Below are positions 55,643 through 64,000 of a stretch of DNA of 64,000 nucleotides, piece by piece (the stretch's first letter is position 1; the number at the start of each line of letters is the position of its first letter). Source of the DNA: JAAYYY01 sp964579295 (lineage in GTDB: Bacteria > Chloroflexota > Anaerolineae > Promineifilales > Promineifilaceae); assembly GCA_964579295.1 (NCBI GenBank), contig CAZOGK010000003.1, forward strand, positions 62,001 to 126,000, in the 5' to 3' direction. The notes under the pieces are model-generated. The model was given only the letters and a program-made list of their open reading frames with translations, was not told where the DNA came from and searched no databases. The position numbers and the translations under genes were made by a program.

Positions 55643-56779
55643 ATGACCACACCTGACCAAAGTCGCTTCGTCTCCGGCCTGGAGGGCGTAGTTGCTGCCC
55701 AGACACAGCTCAGCCACGTTGACGGCAAGCGCGGCCAGCTCATAATCGCCGGTTTTCCCGTCGAGGAGCTGGCGCCGAATGCGCGTTTTGAAGAGGTTGT
55801 TAATCTGCTGCTTTATGGCGAGCTGCCCGCTGCCGGCGAGCTGCAGACGTTGCGCGATGCGCTGGCTGAGGCGCGGAAGCTGCCGGCGGCGACGCTCGAC
55901 CTGCTGCGCGCGGCCGCGCAGAAAGACGTGGCGCCGATGGACGCGCTGCGGATGGGCGCCGCGACGCTGGCTCTGGAAGCGGCCGAGCAGCCGGAGGTCA
56001 GCCTGATCGCCCGTTTTCCCACCATTGTGGCCGCCTACTGGCGGCTGCGGCAGGGCCAGGAGCCCGTCACTCCCCGCGCCGACCTTGATCTGGCGGCCAA
56101 CTACCTTTACATGCTCACGGGTAGCGAGCCACCGGCGGAACGCGCGCGCGCGTTGGAGACCTACCTGAACACGGTGAGCGACCACGGCCTGAACGCCTCG
56201 ACCTTCGTCGCCCGCGTCATCATCTCGACTGCCTCCGACCTTAACTCGGCTATTGTCGGGGCCATTGGCGCGCTCAAGGGTCCGCTCCACGGCGGCGCGC
56301 CCGGTCCGGCGCTGGAGCTGGTCTTTGAGACGGGCCGCGAAGAAAACGCCGAGCCTGTCCTGCGTAGTCACCTGGACCGGGGCGACCGGCTCATGGGTTT
56401 TGGTCACCGCGTCTATAAGGTGCGCGATCCGCGGGCGGAGGTTCTCAGCCGGGCGGCCGAGCAGCTCTACACGTCTGGCGCTGCGGCCCAGGGCGGCATG
56501 GAGCTCTACCGGCTGGCCCGCCGCGTAGAGGAAACGGCGGTGCGGCTGCTGGAGGAGTACAAACCCGGCCGGAACCTGCAGACCAACGTCGAGTTCTACA
56601 CGGCGCTGGTGCTGCACGGCATCGGCCTGGAGACGGACATGTTCACGCCGACCTTCGCCATCGGCCGTCTACCTGGCTGGATTGCCCATTGCCTTGAGCA
56701 GCGGCGAGAAGGCCGGCTCATCCGCCCCAGCTCGGAGTACACCGGCGTCTTCGACCGGCGCTGGCCGGCCGGGGAGTAG
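55643..56779 (+). CDS. Citrate synthase family protein
   Basis: 378 residues, the type II-like short form of the citrate/2-methylcitrate synthase family. Catalytic His residues are seen in GPLHGGAPG and GFGHRVYKVRDPRA, and SDHGLNASTF is also typical. The usual catalytic Asp of NVDFYSG reads Glu here (TNVEFYTALVL), as in some family branches. It condenses oxaloacetate with acetyl-CoA or propionyl-CoA. It opens with LEGVVAAQTQLSHVDG, the normal N-terminus. Together with sucCD it indicates a working TCA-type pathway. It is followed 9 bp later by the flavin-binding protein. Confidence 0.92.
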   Translation: MTTPDQSRFVSGLEGVVAAQTQLSHVDGKRGQLIIAGFPVEELAPNARFEEVVNLLLYGELPAAGELQTLRDALAEARKLPAATLDLLRAAAQKDVAPMDALRMGAATLALEAAEQPEVSLIARFPTIVAAYWRLRQGQEPVTPRADLDLAANYLYMLTGSEPPAERARALETYLNTVSDHGLNASTFVARVIISTASDLNSAIVGAIGALKGPLHGGAPGPALELVFETGREENAEPVLRSHLDRGDRLMGFGHRVYKVRDPRAEVLSRAAEQLYTSGAAAQGGMELYRLARRVEETAVRLLEEYKPGRNLQTNVEFYTALVLHGIGLETDMFTPTFAIGRLPGWIAHCLEQRREGRLIRPSSEYTGVFDRRWPAGE

Positions 56780-56788
56780 AGGCCGCCC

Positions 56789-57349
56789 GTGGCAGGAATG
56801 GAGCCCTTCAGTCAGGTCCGCCGTGCCGACCGGGCGGTCGACGACGAGGCGTGGATCGCGGCGCTGCTCGGCACGGGCCAGACCGCCGTGCTGGCGACCG
56901 TCTATGAGGGACAGCCGTTTCTCAACACCAATTTGTACGTCTATGATAGCGCCGCCCGCGTCATCTACCTGCATACGGCGCGCAAAGGGCGCACGCGGAG
57001 CAATATCGAGCGCGAGCCGCGCGTCTGTCTTACGGTGAGCGAGATGGGCAGGCTGCTGCCGGCCGACGAGGCGCTGGAGTTCAGCGTGGAATACCGCAGC
57101 GTCGTCGTCTTTGGCCGGGCCGCCATCGTAGATGATGAAGCAGAAGCGACGACGGCGCTGCAGATGCTGCTCGACAAGTATTTTGCCCATCTCCAGCCGG
57201 GCCGGGACTATCGCCCGCCGGTCGCCGAGGAGCTAAAGCGCACGACCGTCATCCGCGTCAGCATTGATAGCTGGAGCGGCAAGATGAAAGAGGTTGGCGC
57301 TTTTCCGGGCGCCTTCTATTACGGGGAACCACCGGAGGAGGCGGCATGA
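56789..57349 (+). CDS. Pyridoxamine 5'-phosphate oxidase-related FMN-binding protein (NimA-like)
   Basis: 186 residues from the GTG at 56789 (an ATG at 56798 is equally possible). Split-barrel flavin-binding fold: GTGQTAVLATVYEGQPFLNTNLYVYD, VIYLHTARKGRTRSNIEREPRVCLTVSEMG and SVVVFGRAAIVDDEAEA. Such proteins reduce nitro compounds or bind FMN/F420; NimA-like members are typical by length. Substrate unknown. It sits between citrate synthase and ogt, in the same direction. Confidence 0.87.
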   Translation: MAGMEPFSQVRRADRAVDDEAWIAALLGTGQTAVLATVYEGQPFLNTNLYVYDSAARVIYLHTARKGRTRSNIEREPRVCLTVSEMGRLLPADEALEFSVEYRSVVVFGRAAIVDDEAEATTALQMLLDKYFAHLQPGRDYRPPVAEELKRTTVIRVSIDSWSGKMKEVGAFPGAFYYGEPPEEAA

Positions 57350-57394
57350 TTGCCCAGCGCCGGCCGATCCCTGCTACGATTGACAGGCCGTCCG

Positions 57395-57916
57395 ATGAAC
57401 GCTAGCGCTGCACCTGACCTGTGGATTGGCGGTGCGCCGCAGGAGCGGCTGGGCCCGATCTGGGTCGCCGTCTCGGCGGCCGGCCTGGCCGCCGTCCTCA
57501 TGAAGGCGACGGAAGCGGAGATGAGGGCCTACCTGCAGCCGGCGCCGGCCATTGTGGATCGGCGGCGGACAGAGGAGGCGCTTTCACAAATCGTCGCCTA
57601 CCTGGATGGGCAGCGCCAGGCTTTTGACCTGCCTATCGATTGGTCGGTGATGGCTCCGTTTCAGGCACAGGTGCTGCGGCTCGTCTGCGCCATTCCTTAC
57701 GGCCAGACGCGCACCTATGGCGCAATCGCCGCGGAGCTGGAAATGAGCAACGGGGCGCGAGCCGTGGGGCGGGCCAACGCGACCAACCCCATGCCCCTGG
57801 TCATTCCCTGCCACCGCGTGCTGGGGAGCGATGGACGCCTGCACGGCTATGGCGGGCCTGGCGGTGTCGTTACCAAAGCATGGCTCTTACAGCTGGAGGG
57901 CAGCCGCCTGCTCTAA
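57395..57916 (+). CDS. ogt: Methylated-DNA-[protein]-cysteine S-methyltransferase
   Basis: 173 residues from the ATG at 57395. The acceptor Cys lies in the invariant VIPCHRV; it is preceded by the helix-turn-helix region IPYGQTRTYGAIAAELEMSNGARAVGRANATNP and followed by GYGG. It removes O6-alkyl groups from guanine in a suicide reaction. No N-terminal Ada DNA-binding domain, so it is the Ogt/MGMT type. It is convergent with leuS, with a strong hairpin between the two. Confidence 0.95.
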   Translation: MNASAAPDLWIGGAPQERLGPIWVAVSAAGLAAVLMKATEAEMRAYLQPAPAIVDRRRTEEALSQIVAYLDGQRQAFDLPIDWSVMAPFQAQVLRLVCAIPYGQTRTYGAIAAELEMSNGARAVGRANATNPMPLVIPCHRVLGSDGRLHGYGGPGGVVTKAWLLQLEGSRLL

Positions 57917-57924
57917 ATAAGATA

Positions 57925-57969
57925 AGGCCGCCCTGGTCCGGGATTCGTACCACGCGACCAGAGCGGCCT
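57925..57969 (-). terminator. Terminator between ogt and leuS
   Basis: AGGCCGC (57925-57931) pairs with GCGGCCT (57963-57969), and CTGGTC (57933-57938) with GACCAG (57956-57961), one mismatch apart. On the minus strand a T-rich run (TTATCTTATTT) follows, so it ends the leuS transcript; it may also serve ogt. Confidence 0.85.
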
Positions 57970-57996
57970 CTCCATTCCAGACGCTGACGCCCACGT

Positions 57997-60498
<2,502 letters not shown>

Positions 60499-60504
60499 TC
60501 CAGT

Positions 60505-61101
60505 TCAGCCTGCATCTCTCGATAAAAAGCCAATCACCTTCGGCGCAACATCGGCGGCGTTCGCCGCGGCCGCGCTGTGACCGCCGCGCGGGTATTTGAC
60601 CAGCTCCATGTGCGGCACGCGGCTCAGGTAGTCGCCTGCCAGGGCGCAGGGCAGCACCGGGTCGTCCTCGGCCCAGACCATAAACACTGGCTGCCTCAGC
60701 TCCGCCAGCCGATCGAATCGCCGGAAGGCCGGGGCGGATAAGATCAGCTTGGATACGCGCTGGCCGTGGTCGAGCGCCGTCAGCAGCGCAACGCCTCCGC
60801 CCCAGCTCTTGCCCAGCAGCACCGCCGACTCCGCCTCCAGGCCATCGAGCAGAGCCAGCACGACCGCCACCGCCGACTCCGGCGTTATCTGTCCGCTCGC
60901 CAGCGGCGGCGACTGCCCCCAGCCCGGCATGTCTACGCTAACGACACGGAAGCCGGCCTCGGCGAGCGGCGCGATCAGCGGCTGCCAGGTATGCCAGCCG
61001 TTGCGCTGGCTCCAGCCGTGCAGCCCAAGCACAAGCGGGCCCGAACCATCGGCCATACCGTGAACGCTGCCATATGCCGTCTCAATCCAGATATCTTGCA
61101 T
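60505..61101 (-). CDS. Alpha/beta hydrolase
   Basis: 198 residues from the ATG at 61101; an ATG at 61131 would start inside the T-box terminator. It has the alpha/beta hydrolase fold with nucleophile Ser in LLGKSWGGG, Asp in VWAEDDPVLP and His in RGGHSAAA. HGWSQRNGWHTWQPLIAPLAEAGFRVVSVDMPGWGQS carries the oxyanion region and the strand-4 turn. Substrate unknown. It is the first cistron after the leucine T-box, so its co-regulation with leuS may hint at an amino-acid or ester-related role (inference). Confidence 0.85.
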   Translation of the reverse strand: MQDIWIETAYGSVHGMADGSGPLVLGLHGWSQRNGWHTWQPLIAPLAEAGFRVVSVDMPGWGQSPPLASGQITPESAVAVVLALLDGLEAESAVLLGKSWGGGVALLTALDHGQRVSKLILSAPAFRRFDRLAELRQPVFMVWAEDDPVLPCALAGDYLSRVPHMELVKYPRGGHSAAAANAADVAPKVIGFLSRDAG

Positions 61102-61129
61102 CAGATTTCCACTCAAGGCTCTGAAATGC

Positions 61130-61164
61130 AAAAAGCTCCTGTTCGTTCAGAGACGAAAGGAGCT
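61130..61164 (-). terminator. Regulated terminator of the leuS T-box
   Basis: Minus strand AGCTCCT (61164-61158) pairs with AGGAGCT (61140-61134), with an inner extension TTCGT/ACGAA, followed by a run of T (61134-61130). It competes with the T-box antiterminator. Confidence 0.9.
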
Positions 61165-61222
61165 TCCGCGGTACCACTCTGATTGATGGCAGCGACTACC
61201 TGAGGTAGTCTGGATAAAACAG

Positions 61223-61295
61223 TGGACCCAAAGGGATTCGAACCCTTGACCTCCACAATGCCATTGTGGCGCTCTCCCAGCTGAGCTATGGGCCC
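61223..61295 (-). tRNA. tRNA-Ala (anticodon GGC)
   Basis: 73 nt with a full cloverleaf: acceptor GGGCCCA/TGGGTCC with the alanine identity pair G3-U70, D-arm GCTC...GAGC, anticodon stem CCACA/TGTGG with loop ATGGCAT (anticodon GGC, reads GCC), T-arm AAGGG-TTCGAAT-CCCTT and discriminator A73. CCA is not encoded. It lies inside the leucine T-box leader. Confidence 0.97.
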
Positions 61296-61473
61296 ATTCC
61301 ACCTGGATGGTGTGCCATCCACTTAAACACGTAACGGGTGTAACCGGCAGTAGCTAAGCGGTTAACGTTCACTACTGCAGCTTCCAGGCGAGTTCGGCGC
61401 TATCTGCCACCCTTGCAGCCTCTGGGGTGGCTCTCTGTCGGTCAGCCGCCTACTACTCCTGTTCGCAGCTATT

Positions 61474-61502
61474 ATTGTATCGTCCTTTATGTTAATTGCC
61501 AA
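61474..61502 (-). promoter_or_regulatory. Promoter of the leuS T-box leader
   Basis: Minus strand TTGGCA (61502-61497), 17-bp spacer, TACAAT (61479-61474). The predicted start near 61467 is immediately before stem I, so the embedded tRNA-Ala is part of this transcript. Confidence 0.8.
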
Positions 61503-61555
61503 CCCTGTTACCCGCTGCTCACGTTGGCTTGCCAAGCTGGCAACGGCGGCGGCCA

Positions 61556-61628
<73 letters not shown>

Positions 61629-61641
61629 GGAAGCGAATGCA

Positions 61642-61670
61642 ATGGTATCCCAGCCCCGCTTCGTTGTCAA
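61642..61670 (-). promoter_or_regulatory. tRNA-Ala(CGC) promoter
   Basis: Minus strand perfect TTGACA (61670-61665), 17-bp spacer, TACCAT (61647-61642), 13 bases ahead of the mature tRNA 5' end. Confidence 0.78.
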
Positions 61671-61692
61671 GATTTCAGACGCCTTTTATACT
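61664..61692 (+). promoter_or_regulatory. Promoter of the SelW-like selenoprotein gene
   Basis: TTGTCA (61664-61669), 17-bp spacer, TATACT (61687-61692). Its -35 shares five base pairs with the -35 of the tRNA-Ala promoter on the other strand. Confidence 0.78.
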
Positions 61693-61743
61693 CTGGCAGA
61701 GTGCTGACCAACCTGCGGCTAATCTACCCGAGGAGGGTACCAG

Positions 61744-62022
61744 ATGGAACGCTATCGCATCTCTATCGAATATTGTGTGCCCTGAAACTATGCACTACGC
61801 GCCGTCCGTGTGACGGAAGATCTTCTGACAAACTATCAGCACGTGATCGAACGGCTAGACCTTATTACTGGCACGAAGGGAGCGTTCGAGGTGCGCGTCA
61901 ACGGCGATCTCATCTTCTCCAAGAAGACGATACAGAAGCGACACGCCGAGCCAGGCGAAATTCTGGCCATGTTCCGCGAGATTGTCGGCCCGGACGTACC
62001 CACCTACCCGCAGCCCAACTAG
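61744..62022 (+). CDS. SelW/Rdx-family selenoprotein (in-frame TGA as Sec14)
   Basis: 92 residues if TGA 61783-61785 is read as selenocysteine. The ATG at 61744 follows a strong GAGGAGGG. The N-terminus reads MERYRISIEYCVP-U-NYALRAV, giving the CxxU redox motif of SelW/SelT/SelH (Rdx) thioredoxin-like proteins. The rest (LITGTKGAFEVRVNGDLIFSKKT, EPGEILAMFREIVG) is the typical GxFEVxVNGxLIFSK core and C-terminal helix. The frame continues cleanly to TAG at 62020. Ordinary gene calling would report only the part from 61810. The likely role is a small thiol/selenol oxidoreductase. Sec machinery is not in this window. Confidence 0.88.
61783..61816 (+). promoter_or_regulatory. Sec UGA codon and candidate bacterial SECIS hairpin
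   Basis: TGA at 61783-61785 is followed 16 nt later by CCGTC (61802-61806), a 5-nt loop CGTGT and GACGG (61812-61816). Bacterial SECIS elements are hairpins within the coding region just after the UGA; position and size fit, while loop identity is not diagnostic by eye. An alternative fold TCCGT-GTG-ACGGA uses the same bases. Confidence 0.6.
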
Positions 62023-62053
62023 CCGGCGTCCGGCGCGCCGCAATGGGCCCCTG

Positions 62054-62302
62054 TCAGCTTATCCAGTCGCGCCGCGCCACATCCCAGTCGCGGTGAGCGT
62101 AGCTGTTCTTGCAAGCTTTGCAGATGAGGCCAGAGGCGACGCTGCCGCCGTCGCGCCAGCGCCAGCGTACCGTGGTCAGATGATAACGGCAGGTCGGCTG
62201 GTAGCAGAGCGGGCATAGCTCACCGTCGGCCAGGCCGGCGTTGCCGTAGCGCCGTCCTTCCAGCGGGTCGCCATCGCAAAGATGGCAGCGCAGCACGGTC
62301 AC
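62054..62302 (-). CDS. Small cysteine-rich zinc-ribbon-like protein
   Basis: 82 residues from a GTG overlapping the upstream stop (GTGA). Cysteine pairs CHLC (6-9), CPLC and CKAC, with further Cys/His (CRYH), suggest one or two zinc-binding knuckles. The middle and C-terminus are Trp- and basic-rich (TVRWRWRDGG, YAHRDWDVARRDW). No family recognised. It is translationally coupled to the dehydrogenase-like gene. Confidence 0.7.
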   Translation of the reverse strand: MTVLRCHLCDGDPLEGRRYGNAGLADGELCPLCYQPTCRYHLTTVRWRWRDGGSVASGLICKACKNSYAHRDWDVARRDWIS

Positions 62303-63072
62303 GGGGCCGGCGCCTCCTGCGCCTCGTATTCGTAAAAGCCATGTCCGCTCTTGCGCCCCAGGCGCCCGGCAAGGACCAGCCGTCTGAGGAGGGGCGAGGG
62401 CCGGTAGCGGTCGTCGCCCCATTCGTCAAAGAGCCCGCACATTACGCCGTAGACCGTGTCTAGCCCAATGATGTCGGCCCATTCCAGAGGGCCATAGGGA
62501 TAGTTGGCGCCCAGCTTCATGGCCTGGTCAATATCCGCGGCGGAGGCAATCCCTTCCATCAGCGCCGTGGCGGCCTCGTTGATCAGACAGCAGACGATGC
62601 GGGCGCGCACGAGGCCCGGGCCGTCGGCCACCCAGACCGGCTCATAGCCAACGCTCTGCCAGAAGGCCACGGCACGCTCCTTCGCCTCCTCGGTCGTCTG
62701 CAGGCCGGGCGCCAGCTCAACCAAGCCCGCGGCAGCCAGCGGCGGGACCAGGCCGAAGCCCACCACCCGCCCCGGATTCGCCGTCCAGGCGGCGGCCTGT
62801 GTGACGCTGGTGGAGAGCGCCGAGCTGAGCACCAGGGCATTCTCCGGCAGGGCCTGCGACAGGCTGAGCAGCAGCTCCTGCTTGGCGTCGGCCGACTCGT
62901 TATGAAGCTCGACGGCCACGTCAACGTTTTCCGCCTGAGCCATCATCAGCCCGCTCTCGATGGCGCTGAAGAAATCTTCTACCAGATAGAGAATACAGTC
63001 GTGCCCGGCCTGCTGGCAGAGCCTGCCCACTTCCTCCACCAACGGCAATTCGCCGGCAATGACCACTTTCAT
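62299..63072 (-). CDS. 3-hydroxyacyl-CoA dehydrogenase-like protein
   Basis: 257 residues from the ATG at 63072 (GGAGGA seven bases upstream). The C-terminal domain is that of 3-hydroxyacyl-CoA dehydrogenases: RIVCCLINEAATALMEGIASAADIDQAMKLGANYPYGPLEWADIIGLDT and the closing RKSGHGFYEY. The N-terminal half keeps the overall Rossmann layout but the normal GAGxMGxG loop reads VVIAGELPLVEEVG, so NAD binding may be altered or lost. It retains VGFGLVPP in place of the usual HFFNP segment. It may be a degenerate or specialised relative; activity is uncertain. It forms an operon with the small Cys-rich gene. Confidence 0.82.
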   Translation of the reverse strand: MKVVIAGELPLVEEVGRLCQQAGHDCILYLVEDFFSAIESGLMMAQAENVDVAVELHNESADAKQELLLSLSQALPENALVLSSALSTSVTQAAAWTANPGRVVGFGLVPPLAAAGLVELAPGLQTTEEAKERAVAFWQSVGYEPVWVADGPGLVRARIVCCLINEAATALMEGIASAADIDQAMKLGANYPYGPLEWADIIGLDTVYGVMCGLFDEWGDDRYRPSPLLRRLVLAGRLGRKSGHGFYEYEAQEAPAP

Positions 63073-63131
63073 CCTGTCTTCCTCCATAACCTGCCCCACT
63101 GGCCTCAGCGGGCGGCAATCTACCGGGTTCC

Positions 63132-63161
63132 ATCTTACTGCCGGCGGCGTTCGCCCGCCAA
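63132..63161 (-). promoter_or_regulatory. Leftward promoter of the dehydrogenase-like operon
   Basis: Minus strand TTGGCG (63161-63156), 18-bp spacer, TAAGAT (63137-63132), 59 bases before the ATG. Confidence 0.5.
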
Positions 63162-63190
63162 TTGTCGCGCCATCCCTGACGTGCTATCCT
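63162..63190 (+). promoter_or_regulatory. Rightward promoter of the PP2C-like gene
   Basis: TTGTCG (63162-63167), 17-bp spacer, TATCCT (63185-63190). The -35 directly abuts that of the leftward promoter. Confidence 0.5.
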
Positions 63191-63219
63191 TATGTCCAGT
63201 CTTGGGGAAGTGAAGCACG

Positions 63220-64000
63220 ATGGAACTACAGCCAGTAACCAGCCAGCTCTACATTGTTAACGGCGCCCTGCAGGAGAGCAAGGAGGCGCCCGGGCTACTG
63301 GCCCAGGTGGCCCCGCCCCGGGCCGCGCGCGGCCGCAGCCACGACACGCTCTTTATTCACCTGACGCTGGGCGACGACCCGGCCGAAACCGACACCCTGG
63401 CGCAGGACCTCCTGGAGGCTATTGCGCAGCGCTTCTTTCTGACGTCAGGCAGCGTCACGGCGGCGCTGCGCGGGGCCATTGTCGCCGCCAACGACCTGCT
63501 GCTGCGCCTGAACATGAGTGGCGCGGCGCCGGCGCGCGACGGCGCCATTAGCTGCGCCGTCCTGCGCGGGCAGGAGCTGTTCCTCGTCCAGGCCGGCCAC
63601 TCGGTTGCGCTCATCGGGCGCAATTTTGGCGTCGAGCGCATTCCGGCGCGAGCGCCGGCGCGCAACACACCGCTCGGCCGCACGGCCAGCATTGACCTGC
63701 GCTACTTCCATAACTGGCTCGAGCCGGGCGACATGTTGCTACTCGGCGATAGCGCCATTGCTTCCATCCCCGGCGAGTCGATGAAGCCCGTCCTCGTCGA
63801 TACCACCGTCGAAGACAGCCTTCCCCATCTGGTCACAATCGTCGGCGAGCGCAGCACGCGCCTGATGCTTATCGAGTTCGCCGACGAAAGCGCTGTAGAT
63901 GCGCCCATCGCCGCTGCAGGCTACGCCGTGCAGCGGGCGCCGGTCAGCCAGCCGAAGTTGGCCGTTCCCGCGGCGACCGGGGCCGGCCCAACGTTGGCGG
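63220..64000 (+). CDS. PP2C-like phosphatase-fold protein (C-terminus off right edge)
   Basis: The ATG at 63220 opens 260 codons without a stop to the right edge. The pattern LFIHLTLGDD, then a helix pair with VTAALRGAIVAANDLLLRLNM, AISCAVLRGQELFLVQAGHSVALIGRNFGVERI and LEPGDMLLLGDSAIASI follows the order of PP2C-type Ser/Thr phosphatase domains. The metal-binding Asp-Gly near the N-terminus and the final DG/DN of active enzymes are not evident, so it may be a non-catalytic, PP2C-derived domain. What follows the ~230-residue domain is unknown because the window ends. Confidence 0.7.
   Translation, partial: MELQPVTSQLYIVNGALQESKEAPGLLAQVAPPRAARGRSHDTLFIHLTLGDDPAETDTLAQDLLEAIAQRFFLTSGSVTAALRGAIVAANDLLLRLNMSGAAPARDGAISCAVLRGQELFLVQAGHSVALIGRNFGVERIPARAPARNTPLGRTASIDLRYFHNWLEPGDMLLLGDSAIASIPGESMKPVLVDTTVEDSLPHLVTIVGERSTRLMLIEFADESAVDAPIAAAGYAVQRAPVSQPKLAVPAATGAGPTLA

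Larger units (their letters stand above)
61130..61466 (-). promoter_or_regulatory. T-box leader of the hydrolase-leuS operon (specifier CTC, Leu), containing a tRNA-Ala gene
   Basis: Minus strand. A lower stem CAGG (61461-61458)/CCTG (61388-61385) encloses a specifier loop with AGTAGTA on one side and GAA-CTC-G on the other; CTC at 61392-61390 is leucine, matching leuS. Above it GGCG/CGCC, then a GACAGAGAG internal loop, then GCCACCC/GGGTGGC. Next come a 7-bp hairpin (61378-61372/61353-61347), a TGGATGG/CCATCCA tetraloop hairpin (61321-61304), a complete tRNA-Ala (61295-61223), a 7-bp stem III-like hairpin (61210-61194), the T-box AGTGGTACCGCGG (61178-61166) and a terminator. All canonical parts are present, but they are split by the tRNA gene. 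Confidence 0.9.

Noticed and set aside
61520..61545. TTGCCA-GCT-TGGCAA hairpin after tRNA-Ala(CGC)
   Set aside because: No T run follows, so it cannot be called an intrinsic terminator with confidence; it could be a processing or Rho-linked end.
61744..61785. SelW-like gene as a pseudogene broken by a nonsense mutation
   Set aside because: A single stop exactly at the CxxU position, with a strong promoter and ribosome-binding site and no other lesion, fits selenocysteine better; it remains the main alternative if Sec machinery is absent.
61810..62022. 70-codon protein starting at an ATG-like codon after the TGA
   Set aside because: The GTG at 61810 has no ribosome-binding site and the product would lack the redox motif and first beta strand of the Rdx fold; the full 92-residue selenoprotein explains it better.

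Overview
This is a high-GC bacterial scaffold, most likely from the Chloroflexota (Anaerolineae or Caldilineae-like). The taxonomic call is inferred from gene content: membrane proteins with the YYYxG motif known from Chloroflexi and Archaea, an Agl23-type membrane protein, PKD/NHL fusions, a cyclase-STAND-TPR regulator and T-box leaders. A 100-base run of N at 42832-42931 shows it is a draft or metagenome scaffold. Both edges cut genes: a bactofilin-like coiled-coil protein on the left and a PP2C-like protein on the right.

Layout. 1-7.9 kb: envelope/cytoskeletal protein, PKD-CAP secreted protein, a cyclic-2,3-diphosphoglycerate-synthetase-like GTPase, then a xerD-type recombinase, purine nucleoside phosphorylase and membrane-protein operon. 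7.9-17 kb: rsmD with a large membrane protein, sucCD, a class III cyclase-STAND-TPR protein and an aldo/keto reductase. 17-39 kb: a long co-directional block for lipid-linked glycan and protein glycosylation (flippase-like protein, GT4, methyltransferase-GT39 fusion, PMT-YYY fusion, YYY protein, GT39-like protein), an ECF sigma / MazG / anti-sigma trio, an Agl23-NHL fusion and a nucleoside-phosphorylase-like protein. 39-44 kb: ROK kinase, a tRNA-editing deacylase, a GH13 amylase and a receiver-histidine kinase hybrid. 44-64 kb: translation-centred genes (alaS, valS, leuS, a second deacylase, two tRNA-Ala genes) mixed with metabolic genes (an ATP-grasp ligase, a 3-hydroxyisobutyrate-dehydrogenase-like enzyme, a citrate synthase, an Ogt-type repair protein, and a 3-hydroxyacyl-CoA-dehydrogenase-like protein).

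Main results. (1) At 61744-62022 a 92-residue SelW/Rdx-family protein is read through an in-frame TGA placed exactly at the second redox position of its CxxU motif, with a small hairpin just downstream. It is probably a selenoprotein that ordinary gene calling truncates. (2) The leuS transcription unit begins with a T-box leader (specifier CTC) that is interrupted by a complete tRNA-Ala(GGC) gene between the specifier domain and the antiterminator. (3) valS has its own T-box leader (specifier GTC). (4) Several divergent gene pairs use back-to-back promoters whose -35 hexamers are the same bases read on opposite strands (TTGACAA/TTGTCAA) or directly abut.

Limits: family assignments are by motif recognition without database searches. 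Promoters are consensus matches. Starts are chosen from ribosome-binding sites and overlaps.
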